This document shows positions 31,485-41,906 of a stretch of 64,000 nt of DNA, piece after piece. Source of the DNA: Campanula takesimana (Eukaryota; Streptophyta; Magnoliopsida; Asterales; Campanulaceae). Position 1 is the first letter of the stretch. Each line of letters opens with the position of its first letter. The stretch spans positions 1,116,001-1,180,000 of the forward strand of contig JAOWBW010000305.1 of the NCBI GenBank assembly GCA_026119855.1. Direction: 5' to 3'. The translations under genes and the position numbers were made by a program. The notes beneath the pieces were generated by a model. The model was not told the origin of the DNA and did not search any database. It saw only the letters and a program-made list of their open reading frames with translations.

Positions 31485-33811
31485 GATCTATCTAACTTCA
31501 GACCTGGTGAAACTTTTGATATAAACGAGCTATCTGCTGATCCTATGGGTGTCGAAATTATGGATTATATCAGACTGGCTGGTCTTCTCCCTTTGTTCAC
31601 TCTGGAGCAACCTTTCTACTCTCCGCTCCTCGTTGATGAATTTTTCTCTACAGCAGAATTTGTGGAAATTCCAACAGACATTGAAGGGATGGTGCGCTAT
31701 CGCATTCGCGCAGTAGTTCAAGACGTTGAGATAACCATGTCTGCCGGCACTATAAAGAACGTTGTCAACTTCAACAAAAGTGGCCCCTTGAGTGTAGCTG
31801 GCAAAATCAATTCTTATTCAGCCGCCGCTCAAAACATTATGGCGCTTCTCTTCTTCGTATCCCTACTCTTCAAAACAATATCAAAACGGTGGAAATTAGA
31901 GATGGTGGTGATTTATTGGCGCATATTGCGCATCTGGTTGGCACTTCCATTATCTTCAAAACTGGAAATGTCAACAGATTTACTATGGAGCAGTGGGAAT
32001 TCACAGCTGCCATCATGGCAAAAACCATCCTCAACTGGCCTCAGATCTTATTTACTAATCTTCAGGACAAGATTGACAAGTACAATAAAAACAAAGCTGA
32101 CGGCAAGACGAAGTTCAAGACTCACTGCCGTATTCTCACTAAAATCTTCCTCTCCTACCCTGCGCTGCTAATTTTCTTGCTGAGAACCAGCCTACCAGAC
32201 CACTGATGTCCCTATCTTTGGTAAGGACAGTTTAGTGATGAAGAGGCGCAGAAAGCGCATGGCCAAGCGCGCGCCAAGGGTGAAAGGCCTCAGTTGGTAG
32301 ATGAAGCCACTGAGTCTGATGAAGAAGCAGCTGGCGCAGATGGTGAAGAAGAAGCTACAGTAGCGCCACGCGCAGAACCTATTCCTGGCGCAGTGAAAGG
32401 CAAAGGCAAAGGGATTGCTGAAGAACCAAGCAGAGACCTGCTAAGCGCCCCAGAACTGACACTGAAGAAGAAAAGGAGCTGAAACGCGCTAAAGAAGCAG
32501 TAGACTGGAAGCGCAGTTAAAAAGAGATGAAGAATTCAGATTGAAACAGGCTGCTGATTTATCTAAATCTGAAAGGCGCAAAGGCGCAGGGTCTAGCGCT
32601 GATGCACGCGCGCCTGCTCATGATGCGCCTCCAACCGTTCATGCGCCTACTCCAACACCATCTTTTGATCGTCAACAAGTCAGAAATAAAATTTCTGCAG
32701 ATTTATTGGTGAAGATATTGAGGATCAACCTCAGGGGGAGCCAGAACAGTTAAGGCGCAAACCATCATCTGTGCGCCCAAAGGTTCCTGCGCCTCATCCT
32801 GAAGAAATTTCTTCAAGTGCAGAATATATTCCATCTCCTCCCCGCGCTCCTACTCCGCGCCCCTCTACTCCTGCGCCTCCTCCTCCAACTCCTGATATGA
32901 GTGTGGTTATTTCTCTACTAAAGCAACTCCAGCAAGGCCAGTCTCAAATGAACTCACAATTAGAGCTTCATACTTCAATGCTTACCCAGCAGGCTGATGA
33001 GATTGCTGCCATTAAGGGGGAGATAAAGCGCATAGATGCCAACATCAAGGACAACACACTTCCTGACCCTCAACAGTGGAATGATGCTATTGATCAGATG
33101 AACGATTTATTCAAAGGTACTCTTGCTTCTCTTCACGAGCGAATTAGCGCTGGCATCCAACTCACCGATGGCCAAGATTTTATTAACGCTATAAAGGAAG
33201 TAGAGTTGAACATAGCGGGGGATATAAGGAAATTGTTTGAAATGGTGGCGGGAGATAGCCATAAGTTATTGAGCGTTGTTGATAAGCTCAACGAAGTTAA
33301 GGATGAGCTACAATCCTGGACTATCTGTATATGGCGCAGAACCAAATGATGAACCCAGCGCGCTGCTCCAATTGCTCCTGATGCACATGCGCCTGGATCA
33401 AATGCGCCCTCTTCCAGCTCTGCTCCTGCTCCCAGCGCGCTGTTGACATAAACTCCCTGCTTTCAAAGATTGATGTCTTGAAGGAGTTAGTTGTCACTCA
33501 CTTCAACGCCGCACACTCCAGCGCAGACAGGCGCTCAGATAGGATTTCCTCTGACATTGTTTCAGCGCAGGCTGCTATTGAAGCTAACTTTCAGAACGTT
33601 GCAGAAAACGTCGCTCAACAGCAAGCCATTACTCAACGCACCATTGATGAATATCAAAACATCAATGTTGGTCATTTGCGCTACCTCAGAGACGGCGTCA
33701 CAGACACTCATGGTTTAGTGAACGCGCCTATCAACTTTCCAAACAAATCCAGCGCTCCGTTTCTGAAATTGAAGAAGGTTTGAAGGAAGATGACGCGCCT
33801 CCTAATCCTTA
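31485..33811 (+). pseudogene. F4 extra 3' ORF (env-like position), broken
   Basis: The N-terminal part (DLSNFRPGETFDINELSADPMG ...) has a globular look with LVDEFFSTAEFVEI and YRIRAVVQDVEITMSAGTI. It resembles the 'putative plant transposon protein' type; this is a weak match from memory. After a frameshift near 31840 it continues (FTMEQWEFTAAIMAKTILNWP, 31980-32040). Then come an acidic stretch (32300-32350), Ala/Pro-rich repeats from TGCGCCT motifs (32600-32890), and heptad-like coiled-coil segments (32900-33350, 33480-33700). No signal peptide or membrane segment is visible, so I would not call it env. A possible first exon starts ATG at 30440. Several frameshifts. Confidence 0.6.
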
Positions 33812-34310
33812 GTTTTCTATGAATGTAAGTTAGAATTTTTTGTTAGTAAATCCTTTTGAAGATAGTGATTTTAGTGCTTACTTGTTTTAGCACATCTTTT
33901 GTCTTTGTTCTATTCGAAACTTGTAATTTGTAACTCCTACTTCCCAAGTTTTAATGAGAACAATGCATCACTTATTATCAAACTTTGTTCACTCAAACTC
34001 CTTGTTTGTAGAACAATGAATATTGTTTAAATTCATATGCATCATATTGAATTGTTTCATACTTTCATGCATTGAGTTTAAACTTGGTTTAAACACTTTT
34101 CAAAACTAAAATTCATACATCATTTGAATGGGTTAAACTGTTATTTCTATCTTTCCATATGTAATGTGTTAACCTTATTGGAATAGATTAGAAATCTCTA
34201 TCTTGGACTAGTGTGTACATAACTTGAGACATGATTTACCAATTTCTTCATTGGACAGTTTATCAAGTATAATGTTTGTCCTTGATATAGTAGGTAATGG
34301 CATCAATCAA
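33812..34310 (+). other. F4 3' untranslated region
   Basis: AT-rich sequence between the extra ORF and the PPT. I see no gene and no repeat structure. Confidence 0.6.
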
Positions 34311-34322
34311 ATAGGGGGAGAT
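34311..34322 (+). promoter_or_regulatory. F4 polypurine tract
   Basis: ATAGGGGGAGAT directly precedes TGTTGGGTATGCCC. Confidence 0.85.
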
Positions 34323-35399
34323 TGTTGGGTATGCCCACATATATCTCAGTTTTAATTAAAGGATTTATTAGATTTGATGATCCATCACCTAAGCTTTATT
34401 TCATGGACTTAGACCCCACATGTAAGAAGTATTTATACTTCATTTTTAAGATGTCCATTGTTATAAAATAGGCTTAGAAATAGGGCAAGAAGATCAAGAT
34501 TCAAAGAAAATCACTCAGTAAGTTTGAGCCGCGCATACGCGCCATGCGCCTCTCTTCATTTGCGCCCTGCGCCCTTTCATAGCGCGCGCAAGGACTTTAT
34601 TACTAGCTATGCTATCGCCTATGCGCCTTGTTTAGCGCACATCATGTGCGCCTCTTGGCTCAAACGCGCCTCAAAGTGTTATTCAACACTCAGTGATTTA
34701 TTGAAGATTCAAAGACTTGAAGAGAATTCAAATTACGCCAATGATCCATCGGTGTTAAAGATGCATATAGGCTAATCCGTTGACACGTGTCCATAACGGT
34801 CATATTTATGTTGAGTGTCAAAGTGACCATAATATATGCATGCTCCAATCAACGAGCGACAGCTCATCTTATCCACAAGGATTTCCAACGGCTAGTTTTT
34901 TTGAGTTCACTATAAATACCCCATAACTTCAACATTTTGAAGTGCTGAGTTTTGCTAAGAATTTCAAGAATTTCTCTCTCAAAGCATTTGTTGAAGATTT
35001 GAAGATTGCCTTCGTTTTTCCAGATTTCTCAAGAACATCTTCATACCTTCATCCTAGCCCAGATCTTCAAGCATAACACTTTAGTTTCTTGTGCTCTCCA
35101 TCTCAAAGATCTAAAGAGCCTTGATACTAAGAACACACACGCACCTCGTTTAAGATTGATCATTTAGATTCTTCTTTAAGAGATACACCGGTTATTGTTT
35201 TGGATTTGTTCTTTAATAGTAATAGATCTTGAGTAGTGTATAAGCTCAAACATTGTAATTTGTAACACTCACTCATTATAAAGATCTCCATTAGAAATCC
35301 AAGACTAACCATCTTGGTAGAGGACGTAGATCTTTCATTGATCGAACCTCTCCAAATAGCTTGTGTGATTATCTTGTCATTTCTTTCAAGTATTATTTT
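34323..35399 (+). repeat. F4 3' LTR, truncated by the gap
   Basis: It aligns with the first 1.09 kb of the 5' LTR (22297 to about 23388) and then hits the N run. It lacks many single bases relative to the 5' LTR, often in short runs (GGCC to GGC, AAAA to AAA). Confidence 0.9.
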
Positions 35400-35499
35400 N
35401 NNNNNNNNNNNNNNNNNNNNNNNNNNNNNNNNNNNNNNNNNNNNNNNNNNNNNNNNNNNNNNNNNNNNNNNNNNNNNNNNNNNNNNNNNNNNNNNNNNN
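35400..35499. other. Assembly gap (100 N)
   Basis: Exactly 100 N, a usual placeholder for a gap of unknown size. About 330 bp of the F4 LTR and the right-hand part of F3 are missing; the sequence after the gap is F5. Confidence 0.98.
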
Positions 35500-35589
35500 T
35501 TCGACCTTTGGCGTTGGCGTAGACCCAACATGACCTTTGAAGTGAGGTTAGGAACCCATCCCTTTTTCATGACGCACCCTTTCTTTTGC

Positions 35590-35620
35590 CTTGGCCGGCC
35601 CTTGCGGGTTTTCAACCTAG
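35590..35620 (-). ncRNA. Predicted conserved hairpin, F5 copy a
   Basis: Minus strand: arms CTAGGTTG and CGGCCAAG (one mismatch), inner stem CCC-GCAA-GGG with a GNRA loop. Confidence 0.55.
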
Positions 35621-35663
35621 CGGGCTACTTTTTGCGTCTTTTATGGCACACCCTGTCTTTTGC

Positions 35664-35693
35664 CTAGGCCTCCCTTATGGGTTTTCAACCTAG
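35664..35693 (-). ncRNA. Predicted conserved hairpin, F5 copy b
   Basis: Minus strand: arms CTAGGTTG and AGGCCTAG (one mismatch at the inner end), inner stem CCC-ATAA-GGG. The fifth pair is G-C here and A-T in F3/F1. Confidence 0.55.
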
Positions 35694-36837
35694 CGGGCTA
35701 CTCTTTTGGTGCCTCTTTTTTTTTTTTTTTATGAGTGATCCAGCCGACTCGATGGGAGGGGACTTAAGATGTCTTTTGGAGGAAAACATTCAGGGGTATT
35801 ATTTAGGCGGGAGAAGAGTCCCTCAATTGTATCATGAAATAGGAGGAAGCCCCTGCTTGACAGAACATAAGTGTTTAGCTCTTTCCTAAGATGTAGAGAA
35901 GAAGACTTGTCGAGACATTTGAAATTTGTCTTGGTTAAAATTATCAAAATGATTGCTCGGATGGACCATGTTCATTATTAAGTCAAGATTATAACAAGCA
36001 ATTAGCCTTAACATGTATAAAATGTTGTGATCAATTAGGATTAAGACTCGATCAATGGCAAGATCAAAAGGTGTTTATGGGAATTGTTCCTTGTCTGGTA
36101 AATTGGTCATTGATGGGACCAAGGGGGAGAGGTTTGGCTACTTTGGGAAAGTCATGGTTTGACCGTTCTTCTCATGCTGTGACCGGACCCGAAGGTTGCC
36201 TACGTTCCCCTCAGTTTGAGGAGCTCAGGTTGCCGTAGTTCGTCCGTGGATCGTCTTTTGTTGAAGTTGGTGTCCTTTGAAGGATGTTGTTGCTTTGCTG
36301 ATGGTGAACTCCTCGGGATGCTCTTTGAGGTGGACTTTTGCAGTGAGCTTTTGAGGCAGACTCTTTCTTCGCCAATATCCATTTCCTTTCCTCCTTTCCA
36401 TTATCCATTTATTTTCTCTCTTCTCATTTTTTTTAGAGAGAGAGAGAGAGAGGGAGGAGAAACATTAGCCCCAACTTGCTTTCTTGGGCATTGGTTCATT
36501 TGTAGCCTCCTGGTGGAATGTCCGTCACTTCTCACTTTGACTTTGAAGATCCGGAAGTCCTTCTGGCTTGGCTGACGTTTCGTTTACGGTTGAATCTTGG
36601 TAGTTGAGCAATAACATCCTTGTCTTTTCATCATCTCGGGATGCCTTTGATGTGCATCAAGAATTTGTATCGGGTTGTGTATCGGAGATGTGTACAGGGG
36701 TGTGTATAGAGGAAAGGTTTGCCATTAATGGTCTCTTCATGCAAATTGATCACAACATTCATTCACATCAAGATTAATTGTTTGCATTTAGCATTTTTCA
36801 TTCGTGTTAGGTCCATTCGTCCTTAATGAGTCGTCAT

Positions 36838-37903
36838 TGTAACACCCCGAAAAATTCTAAATTCCATAACTATCACAAATATCACAGTTTACATCTCTTA
36901 AATAATATACAAGATATCACTAATCAGCCCAAATGCTCTATAAACTGCTCTGCCCCAATCCTTTCATCCCGATCATCGCTTAACTGCGAAACTGAAACTG
37001 GAGGGGGGTGAGCTGGGGGGCTCAGTAAGAAAGGGGATACACAATATCACAGAAGCCAATGGAACACAAACACCAAATAACACTGTCCATGAAATTATAA
37101 ATATGGACATGCCAATAAGACTCGCATTTTCATAAACCGAATAACTGATCAATCATACTTTACAGTCCGATGTACTAATTATATTCAGGCCCAGTGACTC
37201 AACCAAATTAACCGAATTGTTGGCCACCCTCGACGGAGCCGGACCCAACACAAACACAATAACCGAGTCCACTGCGACCGTTACATAATTAGCTACATCG
37301 CAACTGTTCCATATAACAAATCTCATAATTGAGCATAATAACACATAAAGCATGCTTTTCAAATAATCATAACATTAACCGAGCAAGTTCAATTCCAAAG
37401 CAATTATCAAATGGGACCGAACAATCGATATACGTATCAATAAAATAGAGTACTACGATAAGACGGGTATAAAAGAAATGACACGGAATCGATACTGCGT
37501 AGTCTCCCTTACCTCAAAATGCTAAAATCGGATAACCAAAATAATCCACAAATATGAAACCTCGAACTCACGAAGCCACCCTTCAATTGTTTCGCACCAT
37601 AAACTCATTTTTATGACTCTCTCTCCAATTCTCTGTACAAGCTTTAGAGTAATTGCTTATATACTAAATGATAAAATGTGAGTCATACTAACAAAGCCCA
37701 TAAAATCCACCTCCTAGTTGAACCCATGCAAGCCACGTAAACATTTTGATAAGATTCAAATTTTCTGACCTTTCATACTAAGCAACAAAAACGTGGCCCA
37801 CTTTTGAAACTTACTATTTTACTAAATCCGTCCCACAACTCTTTATTTTATTTTTGATTTTCGGTCCGTCCCAAAACGTCGTGCTTAATTTCGGGATGTC
37901 ACA
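36838..37903 (-). repeat. F6 LTR A1
   Basis: On the + strand it runs TGTAACACCCCG to GGGATGTCACA. It is of subtype A (CTAAATTCC near the start). A sense micro-ORF of 69 codons lies at 37153-37362. Confidence 0.9.
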
Positions 37904-38042
37904 ATCTACCCTCCTTAAAAAGAATTCGTCCGCGAATTCTACTTAATCTTATAGCTCTCGATGATCCTATACGAATACCCCAAGATCTTATCCCCGAGCT
38001 AGCTCACAAGCCTTAAGGTCAGGGTACCGCTCTGATACCAAC
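37904..38042 (-). other. F6 internal region 1 (139 bp: PBS and PPT only)
   Basis: On the minus strand it begins with the PBS GTTGGTATCAGAGC (38042-38029) beside LTR B2 and ends with the purine tract AAGGAGGGTAGAT (37916-37904) beside LTR A1. Between them about 110 bp contain no ORF. Confidence 0.85.
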
Positions 38043-39683
38043 TGTAACACCCCGAAAAAATCTATTTCCATAAATATCAAAATAGTACAATTTACATTTC
38101 TGAAATACTATACAAAGCTTCACTATAATCTCAATGCTTTATAAACTGCTCTGAATCAAATATCCATCTCGGACCTCGGTCAACTACAAAAGTCAAACTA
38201 GAGGGGGGTGAGCTGGGGGCTCAGTAAGAAAGGGGATACACAATATCACAGAGGCCAATGAAACACAATATATCAAATAACACTGTCCATGAAATTATAA
38301 ATATGGACATTCCAATAAGACTCATTTCACAATTCCAATTTCAATAAATCATATTTCACAGTCCGATGTCCTAATTATGTTCGGGTCCAGTGACTCAACC
38401 AAATTAACCGAATTGTTGGCCGCCCTCGACGGAGCCGGACCCAACACAAACACAATAACTGAGTCCACTGCTACCGTTACATAATTAGCTACATCGCAAC
38501 TATTCCATATAACCAATCTCATATTTGAGAACCAATAACACATAAATCATGCTTTTCAAATAATCATAACATTAACCGAGCAAGTTCAATTCCAAAGCAA
38601 TAATCAAATGGGACTGAACAAATGAATTACGTATCAATAAAATGGAGTACTACGATAAGACGAGTATAAAAAGAAATGACACGGAATCAATACTGCGTAG
38701 TCTCCCTTACTTAAAAATGCTAAAAACCGGAACACCAAATAATTGTTGAACCTAATCAAAGTCACGCTCAGAGTAACAAACGTTTTCTTTCTCTCGCTGG
38801 ATCCCCTTTTCCCATGTATTTATTTTGCAAGGAAAGTATGTCACGACCCGAAAACTAGCCTCTATTTTATTAGTAATAAATAATTATTATTTATTTATTT
38901 GCTTATTTATTTATTTAAATTATTATTTATTTAAATATTTATGTGTGCATTTTATGTTTCATAATAATTATGCCTAGCATTTTATTCGAGTTATTTGGGT
39001 TAGTGTAACTATTTGTGTCTAGCATTAATTGGTTGATATTGTGTTAATTGGGTAGAAGGTTGATAGGGGTTTTATTTGTGCTAGCTAAGTGAGGAGGGGG
39101 CCTAAGTGTAAGTTTTTAAAATCATTTTTAACTACTCCCTCCCTACTCCTCCTCTTCTCCCTCATTCTTCCTCTCATCTCTCCCAGCAACTCTCTCTCTC
39201 TCTCATTGGTTTTGGGTAAGTTTTCTTCTCTTCCTTCTCTCTTCATTCTACCTATCTTCCTTCCATTATTTCTCATTTCTCATAACATGAAACTTGTTTA
39301 GATCGTCGTTAGGATCGTAGAGGGCTAAAAATATTCAAGTTCCGGCAACTTTGAGAAAATTCAAGTAAGTTGTTTTTCCCCCACTTTTATGCTAAAGTGT
39401 TCATTTCATGTTTATATAATGCTTTAGTTGTTGTATTTGATGTTTGGTTGAGTTTGGAATTTGTTTGGAATTTATTTGGGTTTTTGATAAAAATGGTGAT
39501 TTTGATGAATGTTGGGTTTGCTTCTTGGTTTGGGGTCATTTATGGTGTTATTCAGGTTCCCCTTTTGTTAGATGTTGTTTGGGTACTTTGGGGTTCAAGT
39601 TGGGAGTGTTGATGGTGAGAAAAATTTGTTTTGGGTTTGAAAATGGTGGAAACCCAGCTCTATTTTTCGGCATGAAGTCAGAC

Positions 39684-39798
39684 CAGGCGCCCGCCCGCCT
39701 GGAGCCAGGCGCCCGCCTACACCCTTTTTTCCAGCGGCCAGACCTTCTGTTGGAATGAGCGCCCGCCCGACCACCTCCAGGCGCCCGCCCGCCCCTGG
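39684..39798 (+). repeat. Four-box GC module in the solo F7 LTR
   Basis: Boxes of the form AGGCGCCCGCCCGCC occur twice, then a spacer, then twice more. The position in the LTR corresponds to 57073-57185, but the box sequence is different (GGGCGACCGCAC there). Confidence 0.75.
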
Positions 39799-40609
39799 TT
39801 CAGAATTCTCCCTTTTTGCTTGGTTTAGGACTTAGGGCTTAACTAGTTTAGGTTTTATTCTTCTAATTTACCTAAGTTAACATCGTGGAACACTTTATTA
39901 ATTGGAATTGATTCTTTTGTGAATAATTATGTTACGGAATTTGATTAAGTATCATTTTGGGAATGCGGTCCACCCTTGATGTGTTGTTTGGATTGGTTTA
40001 CCTTTGTGGTAATTTAATTGGAATGGTTCCCTACTTTGGAATCAATAGTTGTGTATCGTGCTAGTATTTGATTACTTAGATTTTATTTGAAAGTCCAGCT
40101 GGTTATTTGTGTATCGAGTCAGGCAATGGATAATGCTATAATGGCACAAGCCAAGTCTAGTATAGCATCGCCCATTGGTCCTTCTTTCCTCATCCAGATT
40201 GGCCTTGGATGGGATGAGCTAGCTCCTTTTGTGAGTATTCTAGCTAGGCGTTTTGGAGCATGACTTTGTGGCATGGCTCCCGCCCTTTGTGGCACGTTAC
40301 TTGGTTATTGGTTCCGGTACCGGGAGTTTTCTCTTCAGGCTTTCATGCTATTATGAAGATGTTGATTGTTGATTATTGAAGCTGCGCAGCGACCTTTATT
40401 TGGTTATATCAGTTGGGAAACCTTGGCTAATATCCTTTGTTAAATGTTTATTTCCGCTGCTATCTGTTAATTGATAAATGCTATGTGCTAAGTGATATTT
40501 GTTATTGTTTATTGCTTATTGCATATTAGCATGTCATGTAGTTGCATTAGTAACTTATTGAGATTTATCTCACCCCCTTTCTTTTTATCTTTGTTTTTCA
40601 TTAACCCCC

Positions 40610-41906
40610 TGTAGATACCCCGGGGAACCACGGCTTGGCTAGAGCGGTGAATTATCCTAGGATGTCTAACTTGTTTTAGATTTGTTTAGAGTCGCCACCT
40701 ATGTTTTTAAAGGAACATAAGAAAAACCTAGAAATAGCCTAATTTATGTACAAAACCAGAGATTCGGGAGAGAAGGGTTCGGGGGTTAGGTGACGGAGTG
40801 GGAAGTACTTAAACACCCACTCCGCCCCGCTTACGCGGGTCTTGCTACTATTGGTGTTCTAATATTTACATGTCCTTCAATTAATTAAATAGAAATGTGC
40901 TAACAATTGTGATGAGAAGAAAAGAGGAAATAAAGGGGAAATAAAATAGAATTGTTTTATTTATTTAATGATAAAGATTACATGTAACAAGTAATGTTAA
41001 AGAATTACATTAAGAGATGAAGAGAAATTAACATGGTGAATTAAAGTTAAGATTAAAATGAAGGGAGATAACCTTAACTAACTTCAATATGTGAAGTAGT
41101 CATGTTGGTCATGTCCCATTAATGGGGATTGCATACATCAAGAAGAAGAAAACAAAGGAAGAAAATGGAGTTGTACCTTGAGAAAGAGGACTTGGAACCT
41201 TGACTTGAAAGTGTTGTTGTTGTAATGAAATTGTTGTAGAACAATTTGTGTAGAGTCTTGTTACTAAGAACTCTTGTTGGGAGAATTTGTGTATAATGTA
41301 GTTGGTGAATCAAGGTTGGAGTCCAAAAAGAAGTCCTTTTCCAAGGTAGAAGATGATGGTTTTTATAGGTAAAAAAGAGAGGGAAATGATGGAGGGAAAT
41401 TGGTCATCATGTGAAATGGAATGGGCCAATCACAAATAAGATAAATGAATAAAAGAAAAATAAAAGAAATAAAAGAAATCAAATAATAAATGAAAGAAAT
41501 ATTAGTTTTTGGGAAAAGGCTTAGAATTTGGGATTGGGAGTTAATGAGAAAAGGGGGGATGAATGTGGATGTAAAAAGATGGTTTTTGTGATCAAGAAAA
41601 GATGTTTGTAAATAAGAAAAAGGAGGGAAATAAGATGCAATCCGTTACTGCCATATCGGACAGCGCGCGAGTCCCGCCTTTGGGACGGGAGGCGCACGCG
41701 GCCCGTTAGCTGTGCCGGAAGCGCGCGATTCTAAAAATGACAGAAAGACAGAAATGACTCTAAAATTAATTCTGTTATGCAGTTTAGTCCAAAACTAACG
41801 GAATCAGTTAGGAACTTAACCGAAGTAACAGAAATTAATAAAAATAAGCTAAATAAATATACTATGTATGCAATCGGGGTGAGAGGTCCAAGGCGGGGTG
41901 TCTAAA
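40610..41906 (-). repeat. F1 3' LTR (minus)
   Basis: It ends at the left with TGTAGATACCCC (complement of the LTR end). At the right it reads TCTAAA where the partner has TCTACA, a terminal base change next to the PPT. GC boxes lie at about 41661-41728. Confidence 0.92.

Larger units (their letters stand above)
22297..35399 (+). mobile_element. F4: SIRE/Maximus-like Ty1/copia retrotransposon, right LTR cut by gap
   Basis: LTR 22297-23720, PBS 23721-23734, gag, protease, integrase, RT, RNase H (to 29569), a long spacer, a large extra ORF (about 31485-33810), PPT, then the start of the second LTR at 34323, which runs into the N gap. Domain order PR-IN-RT-RH is copia. An extra 3' ORF and the C-terminal gag phrase KSGLGF point to the SIRE lineage. 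The left flank AAAGC (22292-22296) is the expected target duplication; its partner lies in the gap. Many frameshifts are present. Confidence 0.88.
35500..36837 (-). other. F5 internal, 3' part, non-coding
   Basis: On the minus strand this holds a GA/CT microsatellite (36432-36455), the box GGGAACGTAGGCAACC (36192-36208), an A-run (35718-35731) and two conserved hairpins (35664-35693, 35590-35620), each followed by GGCAAAAG and GGGTGYG. No protein is recognisable. Confidence 0.65.

Noticed and set aside
31485..33811. Calling the F4 extra ORF an envelope gene.
   Set aside because: No signal peptide, membrane-spanning stretch or fusion-like motif is visible; position alone is not enough.
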